Assembly: GCF_030651995.1 (NCBI RefSeq)
Contig: NZ_JAUSBN010000024.1
Location: 54,299 to 118,298, forward strand
Length of the DNA: 64,000 bases
Origin: Reyranella sp.
GTDB taxonomy: Bacteria; Pseudomonadota; Alphaproteobacteria; Reyranellales; Reyranellaceae
Reading direction: 5' to 3'
Shown one piece after another: positions 53,254 to 63,053 of the stretch. The first letter of the stretch is position 1; each line of letters opens with the position of its first letter. Both the position numbers and the translations under genes were made by a program. The notes under the pieces are model-generated. The model was not told the origin of the DNA. It searched no databases and saw only the letters and a program-made list of their open reading frames with translations.

Positions 53254-54879
53254 ATGCACACGCCGCCCATCTTGGCGGCGCAATCATGGGTGATAGGCGT
53301 GACGAACCCCCACGTACCGGTCGACGATGCCTCGCTGTCGGAGCTGCAGGAAGCCCTGGCGCAGGGGCGTGTCACGTCGACCGAACTGACCCGAGCCTAC
53401 CTCGCCCGTATCGAAGCCTATGACCGTCACGGGCCGGGCCTGAACTCCGTGCGGGTGACCAATCCTGATGCGCTTGCCATCGCCGCCAGCCTCGACATGG
53501 AGAAGCCCTCGGCCGATCGCCCGCTCGCCGGCCTGCCGATCCTGCTGAAGGACAATATCGCGACCGGTGACCGGCAGCCCACGACCGCCGGCTCGCTGGC
53601 GCTCGACGGCGCCCATGCCCGGGACGATGCGCCGGTGGTCAGCAAACTGCGGGACGCCGGCGCGGTGATCCTGGGCAAAGCCAATCTCACCGAGTTCGCC
53701 AACGTCCTCGCGATCGGCATGCCCTCGGGCTATAGCTCGATCGCCGGCTATGTCCGGAACCCCTACTCGCCCAAGCTCATGGACCACCACGCGCCGGTCG
53801 TGCTGCCCGGCGGCTCGAGCGCCGGCTCGGCCGTGGCCGTCGCGGCCGGCCTGTGCGCGGCGGCGATCGGCACCGAGACCTCGGGCTCGCTGCTCAGCCC
53901 CGCCACCCAGAACGGCCTCGTTACCGTCAAACCGACGGTCGGCCTGATCAGCCGCAGCGGCATCATCCCGATCTCGCACAGCCAGGACACCGCCGGCCCC
54001 CTCACCCGCACCGTGCGCGACTCGGCAATCCTGCTGAACGTGCTGGCCGCGCGCGACCCGGACGATCCGGCGACGCACCTCCTGCAGCGGCCGGAGGACT
54101 ATACCGCCGGGCTCGACAAGGACGGCCTGAAGGGAGCGCGCATCGGTGTGCCCAGCGATCCGGGCGATCCATTGAACGACCCTTTCTGCGGGCCGCTCAC
54201 GCCGCGCGGGAAGCAGGTCATGGCACAGGCGATCACGGTGCTGGAGGACCTCGGCGCTACGGTCGTGCGCGCGGCCCTTCCGGCGAACGGCTGGATCGGC
54301 GGACCGGGCACCACCATGGCGGTGCTCAACCGCAATCCATTCAGCCCGCTCAAGGGTACGGCCGGCAGCGCGTCTCTCGTCTTCCTCTACGAGCTGAAGC
54401 GCGACCTCAACCTCTACCTGCGCGACTGGGCGACCGGTACGCAGATGAAAACGATGGCCGACATCATCGAGTTCAACACGGCGAATGCCGGGAAGGCGCT
54501 GCGCTACGGGCAGGACCTGTTCCTGGCCGCGGAGACCACCCGGGGCGATCTCTCGGAACTGGAATACAAGTCCGCGCGTGCCATGGACCTGGCGGCGGCC
54601 GAGCGCGGCATCGACACCTACATGAGCCGCCACCGGCTCGATGCCGTGGTGTTTCCCGGAGCCAGCGGGTCGGCCATCGCCGCCAAGCCGGGCTATCCCA
54701 GCGTTCAGGTTCCGGCCGGCTTCATCTCGGGCGTCGGCGCCACTGAAACGCCCGACTATCCGCTCGGCCTCACCTTCGCCGGCCGGGCCTGGAGCGAGGC
54801 CACGCTTCTGCGGTTCGCCTATGCTTTCGAGCAGGCGACCAAGGCCCGTCGCCCGCCGCCGGACCTGCCCGCTCTGTAG
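53254..54879 (+). CDS. Amidase signature-family enzyme
   Basis: Ser-cisSer-Lys hydrolase of amide bonds. It has about 541 residues from the ATG at 53254. The catalytic Lys is in LPILLKDNIATGD, the cis-Ser and nucleophile Ser are in VVLPGGSSAGSAVAVAAG and GTETSGSLLSPATQNGLV, the Gly/Ser-rich amidase signature. The length fits the long family members acting on peptides or fatty amides (Mycobacterium-type amidases). The start is uncertain: the ATG lies inside an inverted repeat (TGCATC/GATGCA, 53240-53258) and the GTG codons at 53290 and 53299 also fit, the latter giving VTNPHVPVDDASLSELQ. Does not look like GatA. It could hydrolyse amides made by the nitrile hydratase, which is 28 kb away; that link is speculation. 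Confidence 0.9.
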   Translation: MHTPPILAAQSWVIGVTNPHVPVDDASLSELQEALAQGRVTSTELTRAYLARIEAYDRHGPGLNSVRVTNPDALAIAASLDMEKPSADRPLAGLPILLKDNIATGDRQPTTAGSLALDGAHARDDAPVVSKLRDAGAVILGKANLTEFANVLAIGMPSGYSSIAGYVRNPYSPKLMDHHAPVVLPGGSSAGSAVAVAAGLCAAAIGTETSGSLLSPATQNGLVTVKPTVGLISRSGIIPISHSQDTAGPLTRTVRDSAILLNVLAARDPDDPATHLLQRPEDYTAGLDKDGLKGARIGVPSDPGDPLNDPFCGPLTPRGKQVMAQAITVLEDLGATVVRAALPANGWIGGPGTTMAVLNRNPFSPLKGTAGSASLVFLYELKRDLNLYLRDWATGTQMKTMADIIEFNTANAGKALRYGQDLFLAAETTRGDLSELEYKSARAMDLAAAERGIDTYMSRHRLDAVVFPGASGSAIAAKPGYPSVQVPAGFISGVGATETPDYPLGLTFAGRAWSEATLLRFAYAFEQATKARRPPPDLPAL

Positions 54880-56496
54880 CTAAACCGCGATCACCACACC
54901 GTCATGGCCGGGATCGGCGCCGCCATCCAGACCGTCCTCGTGGATGCGGATGCCATGGACGGCGGCGAAGCCGAAGCCGTAGGGGCTGCGGACGACCGGA
55001 TAACCCTGCGCCTGCAGTTCGCGCTCGACCCGGCCCTGGATGCGGTTGGAGATGTCGATCGCGTCCGAGGTCGCCGAGAAGCGCGGCGCGCTCACCGCCT
55101 CGACCATGGTCATGCCGAAGTCGAGTGCGTTCAGGACCACGTGCAGCACGCCCATGGCGATCTGCGTGGCGCCGGGCGCGCCGATGATCAGGTGCGGCTT
55201 GCCGTCCTTGAAGACGATGGACGGCACGACCGAGCTGAAGCGCGCCTTGCCGGGCGCGATCGAGCCGGCGCGACCGGGGCGCGGGTCGAACACACCCATG
55301 CAGCCATTGTACATGAAGCCCAGGCCCGGCGTGATCACGCCCGAAGGCATACCCAGCGAATGGGTCATGGTGAAACAGTTGCCGTCCTTGTCGAGGACGG
55401 AGATGTGCGTCGTGTCCTTCGAAACCGCGCCCGAGTTGAAGCGCGTCACGCTGGCCTTCTCGCCGCGCGCGATCTCGGCCGCCATCGCCCTGGCATAGGC
55501 CTTGGAGGTCAGCTCGCCGACCGGCACGGTGACGAACTTCGGGTCGCCGACCTTGGCATCCTTGTCGATCGTCGCCCGCTTCATCGCTTCGGCCACGATG
55601 CGCAGATGCTCGGACGAGCCGTGCTCCAGCGCACCAATGTCGAAGTTCTCGAGGATGTTCAGCATCTCGATCAGCATCACGCCGCCGCCCGGCGGCTGGT
55701 TGGTCGAGACCTTGTAGCCGCGATAGTCGCCCCACAGCGGCTCGTTGCGGACGGTCCTCCAGGCCTTGAGATCCTCGATCGACAGCAGCGCGTCGTTCTT
55801 CTTCATGTCCTCGGCGATCGCGTGAGCGATTTCGCCTGAATAGAAGACGTCGGCCCCGCCCTTGGCGATGGCGCGCAGGGTCTGGCCGTAGTCGCGGTTG
55901 ATCACCCGGTCGCCCACCCGCTTCGGGGTGCCGTCGGGGCGACAGTAGAGTTCGCGCGCGGCCGGGGTGAAACCTGTGCGCTCGAAGTTGGGCGCGCGGC
56001 CGAAGGCGCCGTCATCGGCCCACCAGAAGTGGACGTGCGGCCGCACGGTCCAGCCGTTCTCGGCCCAATGGATGGCCGGCTCGACGATGCGCGACCAGGG
56101 CAGGCTGCCATGCTCTTTGTGCGCGTCGTAGTACATCTTGAGATTGGCCGGCGCGCAGATCGACTTGTAGCCGATGTCGTTCACCCGTCCCTTCAGGATG
56201 AAGCCGTAGCCATCCCTCGCCTCGCTCTCGATCAGGTTGGCCCACATGTCGGGCCGCGCGGCAAGCGGCGCCGGCGCATGGGCGTCGATATAGCCGTGGA
56301 AGTTCTTGCCCGGCATGTAGATGCCGCAGGAGCCGAAGCCTGCGATGCCGCACATCTGCGGATCGACCACCCCCTGCACCAGCGCGCAGGCAATGCCCGC
56401 ATCGACGGCGTTGCCGCCCTCGCGCAGCACGTCGGCGCCGGCCTCCGTCGGCTCGGGCTGCGGGGCCACGATCATCGCCTGATTCTTGTACCGCAC
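54880..56496 (-). CDS. Gamma-glutamyltransferase family protein
   Basis: N-terminal-nucleophile hydrolase that self-cleaves into two chains and transfers or hydrolyses gamma-glutamyl groups. The 538-residue precursor has the cleavage-site nucleophile Thr in SKDTTHISVLDKDGNCFTMT (about residue 357), the N-terminal GGNAVDAGIACALVQGVVDP, and GAPGATQIAMGVLHVV. No signal peptide is visible, so it is likely cytosolic, unlike E. coli Ggt. Members without signal peptide often act on other gamma-glutamyl or oxamate-type compounds. It converges on the amidase with no gap. Confidence 0.88.
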   Translation of the reverse strand: MRYKNQAMIVAPQPEPTEAGADVLREGGNAVDAGIACALVQGVVDPQMCGIAGFGSCGIYMPGKNFHGYIDAHAPAPLAARPDMWANLIESEARDGYGFILKGRVNDIGYKSICAPANLKMYYDAHKEHGSLPWSRIVEPAIHWAENGWTVRPHVHFWWADDGAFGRAPNFERTGFTPAARELYCRPDGTPKRVGDRVINRDYGQTLRAIAKGGADVFYSGEIAHAIAEDMKKNDALLSIEDLKAWRTVRNEPLWGDYRGYKVSTNQPPGGGVMLIEMLNILENFDIGALEHGSSEHLRIVAEAMKRATIDKDAKVGDPKFVTVPVGELTSKAYARAMAAEIARGEKASVTRFNSGAVSKDTTHISVLDKDGNCFTMTHSLGMPSGVITPGLGFMYNGCMGVFDPRPGRAGSIAPGKARFSSVVPSIVFKDGKPHLIIGAPGATQIAMGVLHVVLNALDFGMTMVEAVSAPRFSATSDAIDISNRIQGRVERELQAQGYPVVRSPYGFGFAAVHGIRIHEDGLDGGADPGHDGVVIAV

Positions 56497-56528
56497 GTCG
56501 CTTCCTCCAACTCATTCGTTGGTACGAC

Positions 56529-57662
56529 TCAATCCCAACCGTTGCGCTTGCGCAATATCGCGGTCGAGGGCGCGAGCGCGAGGCCCTTGCCCTGCACCGT
56601 CGGCAGCCACTCCGCCAGCGCCTGCAGCGTCGACTCGTGCGGATGGCCAATCGCCACGACAAAGCCCTGCCGGCGCGCCACCGCCTCGGTCTCGGCGAGC
56701 TTGCGGCGCACCGCCTCGACCGTGTCCTCGTCGTCGAGGAAGACGTGGCGCACGATCGATGGCACGCCGATCTCCTGCGCCGTCTGATCGCCGACCGACT
56801 GCGGGCTGGTGCGCGAGTCGAGGAACATCAGGCCGCGCGGCTTGAGCTGGCGCATCACCAGCTCCATGTCGGGACGATTGGCGGTGAAGCGGCTGCCCAT
56901 GTGATTGTTGATGCCGACATAGCCGCCGAAACTCTCCAGCGCGACCAAGAGCTTCTGGCGCAGCTCGGCGTCGGACATCGACACCATCAGCGCGCCCGGC
57001 CCGGGATCGTTGCGCCCGTTGGGTTCCATCGGCATGTGCAGCATCAGCTCATGCCCGCGCGCCCGCGCGGCGCGTGCCTGCTCGGCCAGGTCCTTGGCAT
57101 AGGGCAGGAACGACATGGTCATCGGCCCCGGCAGCTCCCAGGCGCGTCTCGAGCGTGCGCGGTCCAATCCCACATCGTCGATCACGATCGCGACCAGTGG
57201 CTTGGTCCTCAGGTCACGGAACGGCACCGCGTTGCGACGCCAGGTCTGTTCTGCCGGAAACGCGGCGGCGACCTTCTTCACCGGCGGCTTTTCCTCGAGG
57301 TTCGGCATCGGCTTGCCGGGGTCGGCCTCGGTGTATTTCGGGAAGTCCGGCAGGTCCTCGATACGCGAGTATCTTGGTGCAACGACCGGACCGGTCGCCG
57401 CGGCGCTGCGCTTCATGTCTTCCAGCGTATCGCGCGCCACGTTCTCGCTGCCGCGCAGGTCCAGTCGCTCGGCGATCCAGTAACCGCCAAACACACTGCC
57501 GACGAACATCAGGACCACGGCGATGACGATCGAGGACCAGCGGTGCGCTGCGACCCACGCGGAAAGTCCGCCAAAACGGGCGCGAAGGCGATCCGTGAAG
57601 CCGGGCGGCCGTTTCGGACTCCTTCTGTTCGTCTTCCCGCTTCTGTTCTTCCTCGACGCCAT
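56529..57662 (-). CDS. Divergent polysaccharide deacetylase family protein (YibQ-like)
   Basis: A 377-residue inner-membrane-anchored protein: basic cytosolic start, one helix (SIVIAVVLMFVGSVFGGYWI), a Pro-rich linker, and the YibQ domain from about residue 160 (VAIVIDDVGLDRARSRRAWE, HELMLHMPMEPNGRNDPGPG, GINNHMGSRFTANRPDM, LFLDSRTSPQS, HPHESTLQAL). The family has a deacetylase-like fold and often lies with envelope-division genes; substrate unknown. The ATG at 57662 is used, but a GTG at 57698 with TGAGG upstream is an equally good start. It is the next leftward gene after the ligase-GNAT fusion. Confidence 0.85.
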   Translation of the reverse strand: MASRKNRSGKTNRRSPKRPPGFTDRLRARFGGLSAWVAAHRWSSIVIAVVLMFVGSVFGGYWIAERLDLRGSENVARDTLEDMKRSAAATGPVVAPRYSRIEDLPDFPKYTEADPGKPMPNLEEKPPVKKVAAAFPAEQTWRRNAVPFRDLRTKPLVAIVIDDVGLDRARSRRAWELPGPMTMSFLPYAKDLAEQARAARARGHELMLHMPMEPNGRNDPGPGALMVSMSDAELRQKLLVALESFGGYVGINNHMGSRFTANRPDMELVMRQLKPRGLMFLDSRTSPQSVGDQTAQEIGVPSIVRHVFLDDEDTVEAVRRKLAETEAVARRQGFVVAIGHPHESTLQALAEWLPTVQGKGLALAPSTAILRKRNGWD

Positions 57663-57707
57663 CTGAGAGTTATGCCCTAACCTCTTGGCGCGAGCCACTA
57701 TTTTGCC

Positions 57708-60389
57708 TCAGTTAAGGCTCGCGAGCGACTTCACCACCCGGATGTCTGGCTCGCCCGAGCGGCCGCTCTCGCGGCGGAAGCCAACCTGCTTGGCGAGGTC
57801 GAGCATCCTGCTGTTCTCGCGCAGCACATGGCCGACCACGCGCTTGATGCCGCGCGACTTGCCATAGTGCAGCACGTGTCGCAGCAGCAGCTCGCCATAG
57901 CCGCGGCCCTGGCGATCGGACGCAACGGTGAGCGCGAACTCGGCCTGCTGGAAATCCGGATCGGCGACGAGTCGTCCGACACCGACCATCTCCTTCCCGT
58001 CGAGCAGCACGAACGCCATCTCGCGGTCGTAGTCGATCTGCGTCAGCCGGGCCGCGAGTTCGTGGCTGAGTTCCCGCATCGGCCCGAAGAAGCGCATGCG
58101 CACATCCTCGGGCGTCAGCCGGCGTGTGAAGGCCTGCAGCATGGGTTCGTCGTCGGGGCGGATCGGACGGATGCGCAGCTTCTCCCCGCCATGCTCGATG
58201 TCGGCCTCGAGTTCCACCGGATAGGGCCGGATGGCGAAGCGGGCCGCCCGCTCCTGCCCCTTCTTCTGATGGTTCACCACGATACGCGCATCGAGCGCGA
58301 TCACGCCGTCGGCGTCGGCCAGCAGAGGATTGATGTCGAGCTCGGCGATCTCCCCGACATCGGCGATGAGTTGTGAGAGCCGCACCATGGCCGCGCCGAC
58401 CGCCTCCCGATCGGCAGGAGCGCGGTCGCGATAGCCGCGCAGCAGGCGATCGACGCGGGTGCGGCTCAGCGCATCCTCCGCCAGCACCGGATCGAGCGGC
58501 GGCAAAGCCAGCGCCTTGTCGTCGATCACCTCGGCGGCCACGCCGCCATGGCCGACCAGCAGGATCGGACCGAACACGGGATCCTCGGCGGCGCCCAGGA
58601 TCAGCTCCACGGCATGCGGGCGGCGGACCATGGGCTGCACCACGAAGCCGTCGATCCTGGCCTTGTTGGCCAGCACCAGGACCTTGCCGGTCATCTCGCG
58701 GACGGCGTCGAGCACCGCCTGCTCTGACACCAGGTCGAGCGAAACACCGCCGACATCGCTCTTGTGGGTGATGTCGCGCGACAGCAGCTTCACCGCGACG
58801 GGAAAGCCGATTCGCACCGCGATGGCGGCGGCCTCGGCGGCGTCGCGCGCGATCTCGGTAGGCACCACGGGGATACCGTAGGCCGCCAGCACCCGCTTGG
58901 CTTCCGGCTCTGTGAGCACCTTGCGCTTCTCGGCCAGCGCCCCCTGCACGATCGAGCGCACGAGCGCCGTATCGGAACGCATCTCCGGCACAGAGGGCGG
59001 CGTGCGCTGCAGGGCACGCTGGCCGCGGCGATACGCGACGATGTGCATGAAGCCGCGGACGGCGCGCAGCGGCGTGTCGTAGGCGGGAATCCCCGCGTCG
59101 TGCAGCACGTCGCGACCGGCCTGGGCCTCGCGCCCGCCGATCCAGCAGCCGATCACCGGCACGACCTTGCGGCCGGCGGCACCGGTGATGGCGCGGGCCG
59201 CCTCGACCGACGAGGTGAGCGAGGTGGGCACGTTCATGACCAGCACGGCGCCGACGCCGCGATCGTCGGCCAGCCCGTCGAGGGCAGCGGCATAGCGTGG
59301 CCCGTCGGCATCTCCCACGATGTCGACCGGGTTGGCGCGCGACCATCTCATCGACATCTGCTTGTCGAGCCGCGCGATGGTGGCCGGCGGCAGCGTGGCG
59401 AGTTCGCCGCCTTCGTCGATCAGCAGGTCGGTGGCGATGATTCCGACGCCCCCGCCGTTGGTCAGGATCGCCAGCCGCTCGGTGCGTGGGGCAATGCTGT
59501 GGCCCAGTGTCTCCGCCGCATCGAACAGTTCGCCGAGGCCCAGCACGCGCACGAGGCCCGCGCGCGCGAAGGCGGCGTCGTAGACCGCCGCCGATCCCGC
59601 CATGGAGCCTGTGTGCGAGGCCGTCGCCTGGGCGGCCGCGGCGTGGCGGCCGCCCTTCAGCACGATCACCGGCTTGATACGCGCCACGCCGCGCGCCGCC
59701 GACATGAACTTGCGCGCCTGCGTGATGCCCTCGACATACATCAGCACCGCACGCGTATCGGAATCGCGCGCCAGCATGTCGAGCACGTCGCCGAAATCGA
59801 CATCGGCCATGTCGCCCATCGAGATCAGGTGCGAGAAGCCGATCCCCTGCGCCACGCCCCAGTCGGCGAGGCCGGCCAGCACGGCGCCCGACTGGGCGAC
59901 CGCGGCGATGCGTCCGGCCTTGAACCGTGTCGGGCCGAAGCTCGCGTTGAGCCCGAGCCCGGGGGCGGCGTAGCCGATGCAGTTCGGTCCGATGATGCGC
60001 AGCAGGTAAGGCTGGGCCGCGCGCAGCAGCCTCTGCCGCCAGAGCGCATTGACCGACGCGGCATCCGGACCGTTGCCGGGGCCGGCGCTGATCACCACGG
60101 CGGCGCGCGTGCCCGCCTCGCCCAGCGCCACGATCAGGCCGGGGATGGTCGCGGCCGGAGTCATGATCACCGCAAGATCCGCCGGCTCGGGCAAGTCCGA
60201 CACCCTGCGGAAGGCCGTGCGGCCCGCAATCGTACCGCCCTTGCGGTTGACGAGGTGGATATCGCCCTGGAAGCCGCCGGCGAGGACGTTGCGCGTGACC
60301 GCCGCCCCCACCGAGCCGGGGCGTTCTGTGGCGCCGATCATGACGACCGAGCGCGGGGACATGAGTCTTTCGAGATTGCGGGTCGACAT
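57708..60389 (-). CDS. Acetate-CoA ligase (ADP-forming)-like/GNAT acetyltransferase fusion (Pat type)
   Basis: An 893-residue three-part protein. Residues 1-460 are the NDP-forming acyl-CoA synthetase CoA-binding region (RSVVMIGATERPGSVGAAV at the start, phospho-His motif in TASHTGSMAGSAAVYD). About 470-700 is an ATP-grasp domain (AKRVLAAYGIPVVPTEIARD, VAVKLLSRDITHKSDVGGVSL). About 730-893 is a GNAT domain (FALTVASDRQGRGYGELLLRHVLHYGKSRG). This is the architecture of bacterial protein lysine acetyltransferase Pat, which acetylates acyl-CoA synthetases and other enzymes. Its neighbour across a DMT transporter is an acyl-CoA ligase, a typical Pat target, so a regulatory link is plausible. Confidence 0.92.
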   Translation of the reverse strand: MSTRNLERLMSPRSVVMIGATERPGSVGAAVTRNVLAGGFQGDIHLVNRKGGTIAGRTAFRRVSDLPEPADLAVIMTPAATIPGLIVALGEAGTRAAVVISAGPGNGPDAASVNALWRQRLLRAAQPYLLRIIGPNCIGYAAPGLGLNASFGPTRFKAGRIAAVAQSGAVLAGLADWGVAQGIGFSHLISMGDMADVDFGDVLDMLARDSDTRAVLMYVEGITQARKFMSAARGVARIKPVIVLKGGRHAAAAQATASHTGSMAGSAAVYDAAFARAGLVRVLGLGELFDAAETLGHSIAPRTERLAILTNGGGVGIIATDLLIDEGGELATLPPATIARLDKQMSMRWSRANPVDIVGDADGPRYAAALDGLADDRGVGAVLVMNVPTSLTSSVEAARAITGAAGRKVVPVIGCWIGGREAQAGRDVLHDAGIPAYDTPLRAVRGFMHIVAYRRGQRALQRTPPSVPEMRSDTALVRSIVQGALAEKRKVLTEPEAKRVLAAYGIPVVPTEIARDAAEAAAIAVRIGFPVAVKLLSRDITHKSDVGGVSLDLVSEQAVLDAVREMTGKVLVLANKARIDGFVVQPMVRRPHAVELILGAAEDPVFGPILLVGHGGVAAEVIDDKALALPPLDPVLAEDALSRTRVDRLLRGYRDRAPADREAVGAAMVRLSQLIADVGEIAELDINPLLADADGVIALDARIVVNHQKKGQERAARFAIRPYPVELEADIEHGGEKLRIRPIRPDDEPMLQAFTRRLTPEDVRMRFFGPMRELSHELAARLTQIDYDREMAFVLLDGKEMVGVGRLVADPDFQQAEFALTVASDRQGRGYGELLLRHVLHYGKSRGIKRVVGHVLRENSRMLDLAKQVGFRRESGRSGEPDIRVVKSLASLN

Positions 60390-60393
60390 GCCC

Positions 60394-61278
60394 CTAGAAG
60401 AGCGCCGGACCGTTCATCAGCACAAGCCCTGAAACGATCACGAACGCAGCAGCCACACGGCGGCCCCCGAACGGCTCGCCCAGGATGAGCGTGCCGATCA
60501 GCGCTCCGAACAGCACCGATGTCTCGCGCAGGGCCGCGATATGCGCCATCGGACCCAGCGCCAGCGCGTAGATCGCGATGCCGTAGCCGACATTGGCGAT
60601 CACGCCTCCGCCGACGCCGCGATACCAGGTCTTCTTCATATGCGACCAGACGGTCGCCGGTCGCTTCCAGAAGGCCAGTACCAGAAGCCAGGGCCCCTCG
60701 AGCACGGCGAGCCAGGCGATGTAGGAGATGCGATGCTCCAGCGTCTCGCCGGCGGCGCGCACGCCCATGCCGTCGGAAATGATGTAGCCCGCGATGGTGA
60801 TCCCGGTCAGCACGGCGAACAGGGTCGCGAGCCCGTGGCGGCTGCCCGGTTTCGGCACGATGTTCTTCAGCGGCAGGGCCAGGGCCACCAGGCCGAAACT
60901 CAGCAGGAACACGCCGACGATGTCCTGTGTCCTGAGATGCTCCCCGATCACCCTGCCCGACACCAGCGCCACCAGAAGCGGTCCCAGACCGCGCGCGATC
61001 GGATAGGTGTGGCTCAGGTCGCCGTAGGAATAGGCTTTTAGCAGGAAGAAATAGTAGGCAACGTGGATCGCGACCGAGAGGATGAGGAACTTCCAGGCGC
61101 CAGGTTCGATCATCGGCACGAAGGGCACGATGCAGAGCCCCATGACCGTGCCGGTCGTCATGATCAGGCCGAAGGTTGCCAGCCGGTCCGACTGATCCGC
61201 CTTCAGGATGGCGTTCCAGGTGGCATGCATCAGCGCTGCTGCCAGCAGCAGCGCGACGATCAGGGGCTCGACGACCAA
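60394..61278 (-). CDS. EamA/DMT-family transporter
   Basis: A 294-residue inner-membrane protein with about ten helices in two EamA repeats (first about 5-140; LSVAIHVAYYFFLLKAYSYGDLSHTYPIARGLGPLLVALVSG in type; second about 150-290 with LRETSVLFGALIGTLILGEPFGGRRVAAAFVIVSGL). Substrate unknown. It is 4 bp upstream of the Pat-type gene on the same strand and is divergent from the acyl-CoA ligase. Confidence 0.88.
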   Translation of the reverse strand: MVVEPLIVALLLAAALMHATWNAILKADQSDRLATFGLIMTTGTVMGLCIVPFVPMIEPGAWKFLILSVAIHVAYYFFLLKAYSYGDLSHTYPIARGLGPLLVALVSGRVIGEHLRTQDIVGVFLLSFGLVALALPLKNIVPKPGSRHGLATLFAVLTGITIAGYIISDGMGVRAAGETLEHRISYIAWLAVLEGPWLLVLAFWKRPATVWSHMKKTWYRGVGGGVIANVGYGIAIYALALGPMAHIAALRETSVLFGALIGTLILGEPFGGRRVAAAFVIVSGLVLMNGPALF

Positions 61279-61360
61279 GGGGGCTACTTTCTTCTTGTTG
61301 CCCTCTACCTACGCCCGTGCCCAAGATCGAGAAAGGGCGGAAACGAAGACGAGGCATGCG

Positions 61361-63049
61361 ATGACGATCGAGGCGTACAAGGCGGCGCGTGAACTCCTGC
61401 TGGCCCATCGCGGCGACTACGCGACGGCCTATCGCGATTTCCGCTGGCCCGAAATGGAGCGGTTCAACTGGGCACTCGACTGGTTCGATGCAGAGCTGGC
61501 GCACGGACCGCTGGCCAACCAGCCGGCGCTGAAGATCGTCGGCGACGGCGCGGCGAGTCTGACCTTCGCCGAGCTGTCGCAACGTTCCAACCGCGTCGCC
61601 AACGGGTTGCGGGCGCTGGGCGTAAAGCGCGGCGACCGCATGCTGCTGATGCTGGGCAACGTGGCGCCGCTCTGGGAAGTGATGCTGGCGGCGATGAAGC
61701 TGGGCGCCGTCGTCATTCCCGCAACGACGTTGCTGACGCCGGTCGATCTCGCCGATCGCTTCGAGCGCGGCCGTGCCCGCCATGTCGTGGCCGCCGCCGG
61801 CGAGGCCGCAAAGTTCGACGGGTTCGACAAGAGCCTGACGCGCATCGCGGTCGGCGACGCGCCCGCCGGCTGGTACGCCTATGCGGGTCTGCTCGATCAC
61901 CCGGCCGAATTCACGCCGGACGGTCCGACCAATGCCGACGATCCGATGCTGCTCTATTTCACGTCGGGCACGACGGCGAAGCCCAAGCTCGTCCTGCATT
62001 CCCATCGCAGCTACCCGGTCGGGCATCTCACCACGATCTTCGTTCTGGGGCTGCGCCCCGGTGACGTGCATCTCAACATCTCCTCGCCGGGCTGGGCCAA
62101 GCATGCGTGGAGCTGCTTCTTCGCGCCGTGGATCGCGGGCGCCACGATCTTCATCGCCAACCAGCCGCGCTTCAACGCGCGCTATCTGCTGGACGCGGTC
62201 GTCGCCAACCAGGTGACCACGCTCTGCGCGCCGCCGACCGTGTGGCGCATGCTGATCCAGGAAGATCTCAAGTCCTGCAGGACGTCGCTGCGCGAGGTGC
62301 TGGCCGCCGGCGAGCCGCTCAACCCCGAGGTGATTGAGCAGGTCGAGAAGGCCTGGGGGCTTACCATCCGCGATTTCTACGGCCAGACCGAGACCACGAC
62401 CCAGGTCGGCAATCCGCCCGGCCAGCCAATCAAGCCCGGCTCGATGGGCCGCCCCCTGCCCGGCTACACGATCAGGCTGCTCGATGCCGACGACAAGGAT
62501 GCCGAGGAAGGCGAGATCTGCATCGACCTCACGCGCCGGCCGGCGGCGCTGATGCAGGGCTACCAGCAGGATGACGGCTCGATCGCGCCGCTCACCGGCG
62601 ACGTCTATCGCACCGGCGACGTCGCCTCGCGCGACGCTGAGGGTTACCTCACCTACGTCGGCCGCGCCGACGACGTGTTCAAGGCGTCGGACTACCGGAT
62701 CAGCCCGTTCGAACTCGAAAGCGTGCTGATCGAGCACCCGGCCGTGGCCGAAGCCGCCGTGGTGCCCGCCCCCGACGCGATGCGCCTGGCCGTCCCGAAG
62801 GCCTACATAACCCTGACCGCCAGCGGCAAACCCGACCGCGCCACCGCGCTCTCGATCTTCCAGCACCTGCGCGGCCGCCTCGCCCCCTTCAAGCGCATCC
62901 GACGTCTCGAATTCGCCGAGCTGCCCAAGACCATCTCCGGCAAGATCCGCCGGGTCGAACTCCGCCGCGACGAGGAAAAGCGGGCGGCCGAAAACCAGCG
63001 CGGCGCAGGCGAATTCCGGGAGGAAGATTTCCCGGAGCTGACGAAGTGA
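61361..63049 (+). CDS. AMP-binding acyl-CoA ligase (acetyl-/medium-chain acyl-CoA synthetase-like)
   Basis: Adenylate-forming enzyme activating a carboxylate to its CoA thioester. It has 562 residues: motif A3 in LLYFTSGTTAKPKLVLHSH, A5 in IRDFYGQTETTTQVGNPPGQ, A7/A8 in DVYRTGDVASRDAEGYLTYVGRADDVFKASDYRI in type, and the acylatable C-terminal Lys in LPKTISGKIRRVELR (target of Pat-type acetylation). The region upstream of A3 (GWAKHAWSCFFAPWIAGATIF after it) is like MACS/AcsM ligases. The ATG at 61361 is the start giving MTIEAYKAARELLL; the frame is open further upstream. Confidence 0.9.
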   Translation: MTIEAYKAARELLLAHRGDYATAYRDFRWPEMERFNWALDWFDAELAHGPLANQPALKIVGDGAASLTFAELSQRSNRVANGLRALGVKRGDRMLLMLGNVAPLWEVMLAAMKLGAVVIPATTLLTPVDLADRFERGRARHVVAAAGEAAKFDGFDKSLTRIAVGDAPAGWYAYAGLLDHPAEFTPDGPTNADDPMLLYFTSGTTAKPKLVLHSHRSYPVGHLTTIFVLGLRPGDVHLNISSPGWAKHAWSCFFAPWIAGATIFIANQPRFNARYLLDAVVANQVTTLCAPPTVWRMLIQEDLKSCRTSLREVLAAGEPLNPEVIEQVEKAWGLTIRDFYGQTETTTQVGNPPGQPIKPGSMGRPLPGYTIRLLDADDKDAEEGEICIDLTRRPAALMQGYQQDDGSIAPLTGDVYRTGDVASRDAEGYLTYVGRADDVFKASDYRISPFELESVLIEHPAVAEAAVVPAPDAMRLAVPKAYITLTASGKPDRATALSIFQHLRGRLAPFKRIRRLEFAELPKTISGKIRRVELRRDEEKRAAENQRGAGEFREEDFPELTK

Positions 63050-63053
63050 GGCG

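Noticed and set aside
60338..62866. Long minus-strand frame opposite the acyl-CoA ligase, running into the DMT transporter
   Set aside because: The real transporter lies in another minus-strand frame with ten hydrophobic segments; this one has no homology sense and overlaps the ligase completely.
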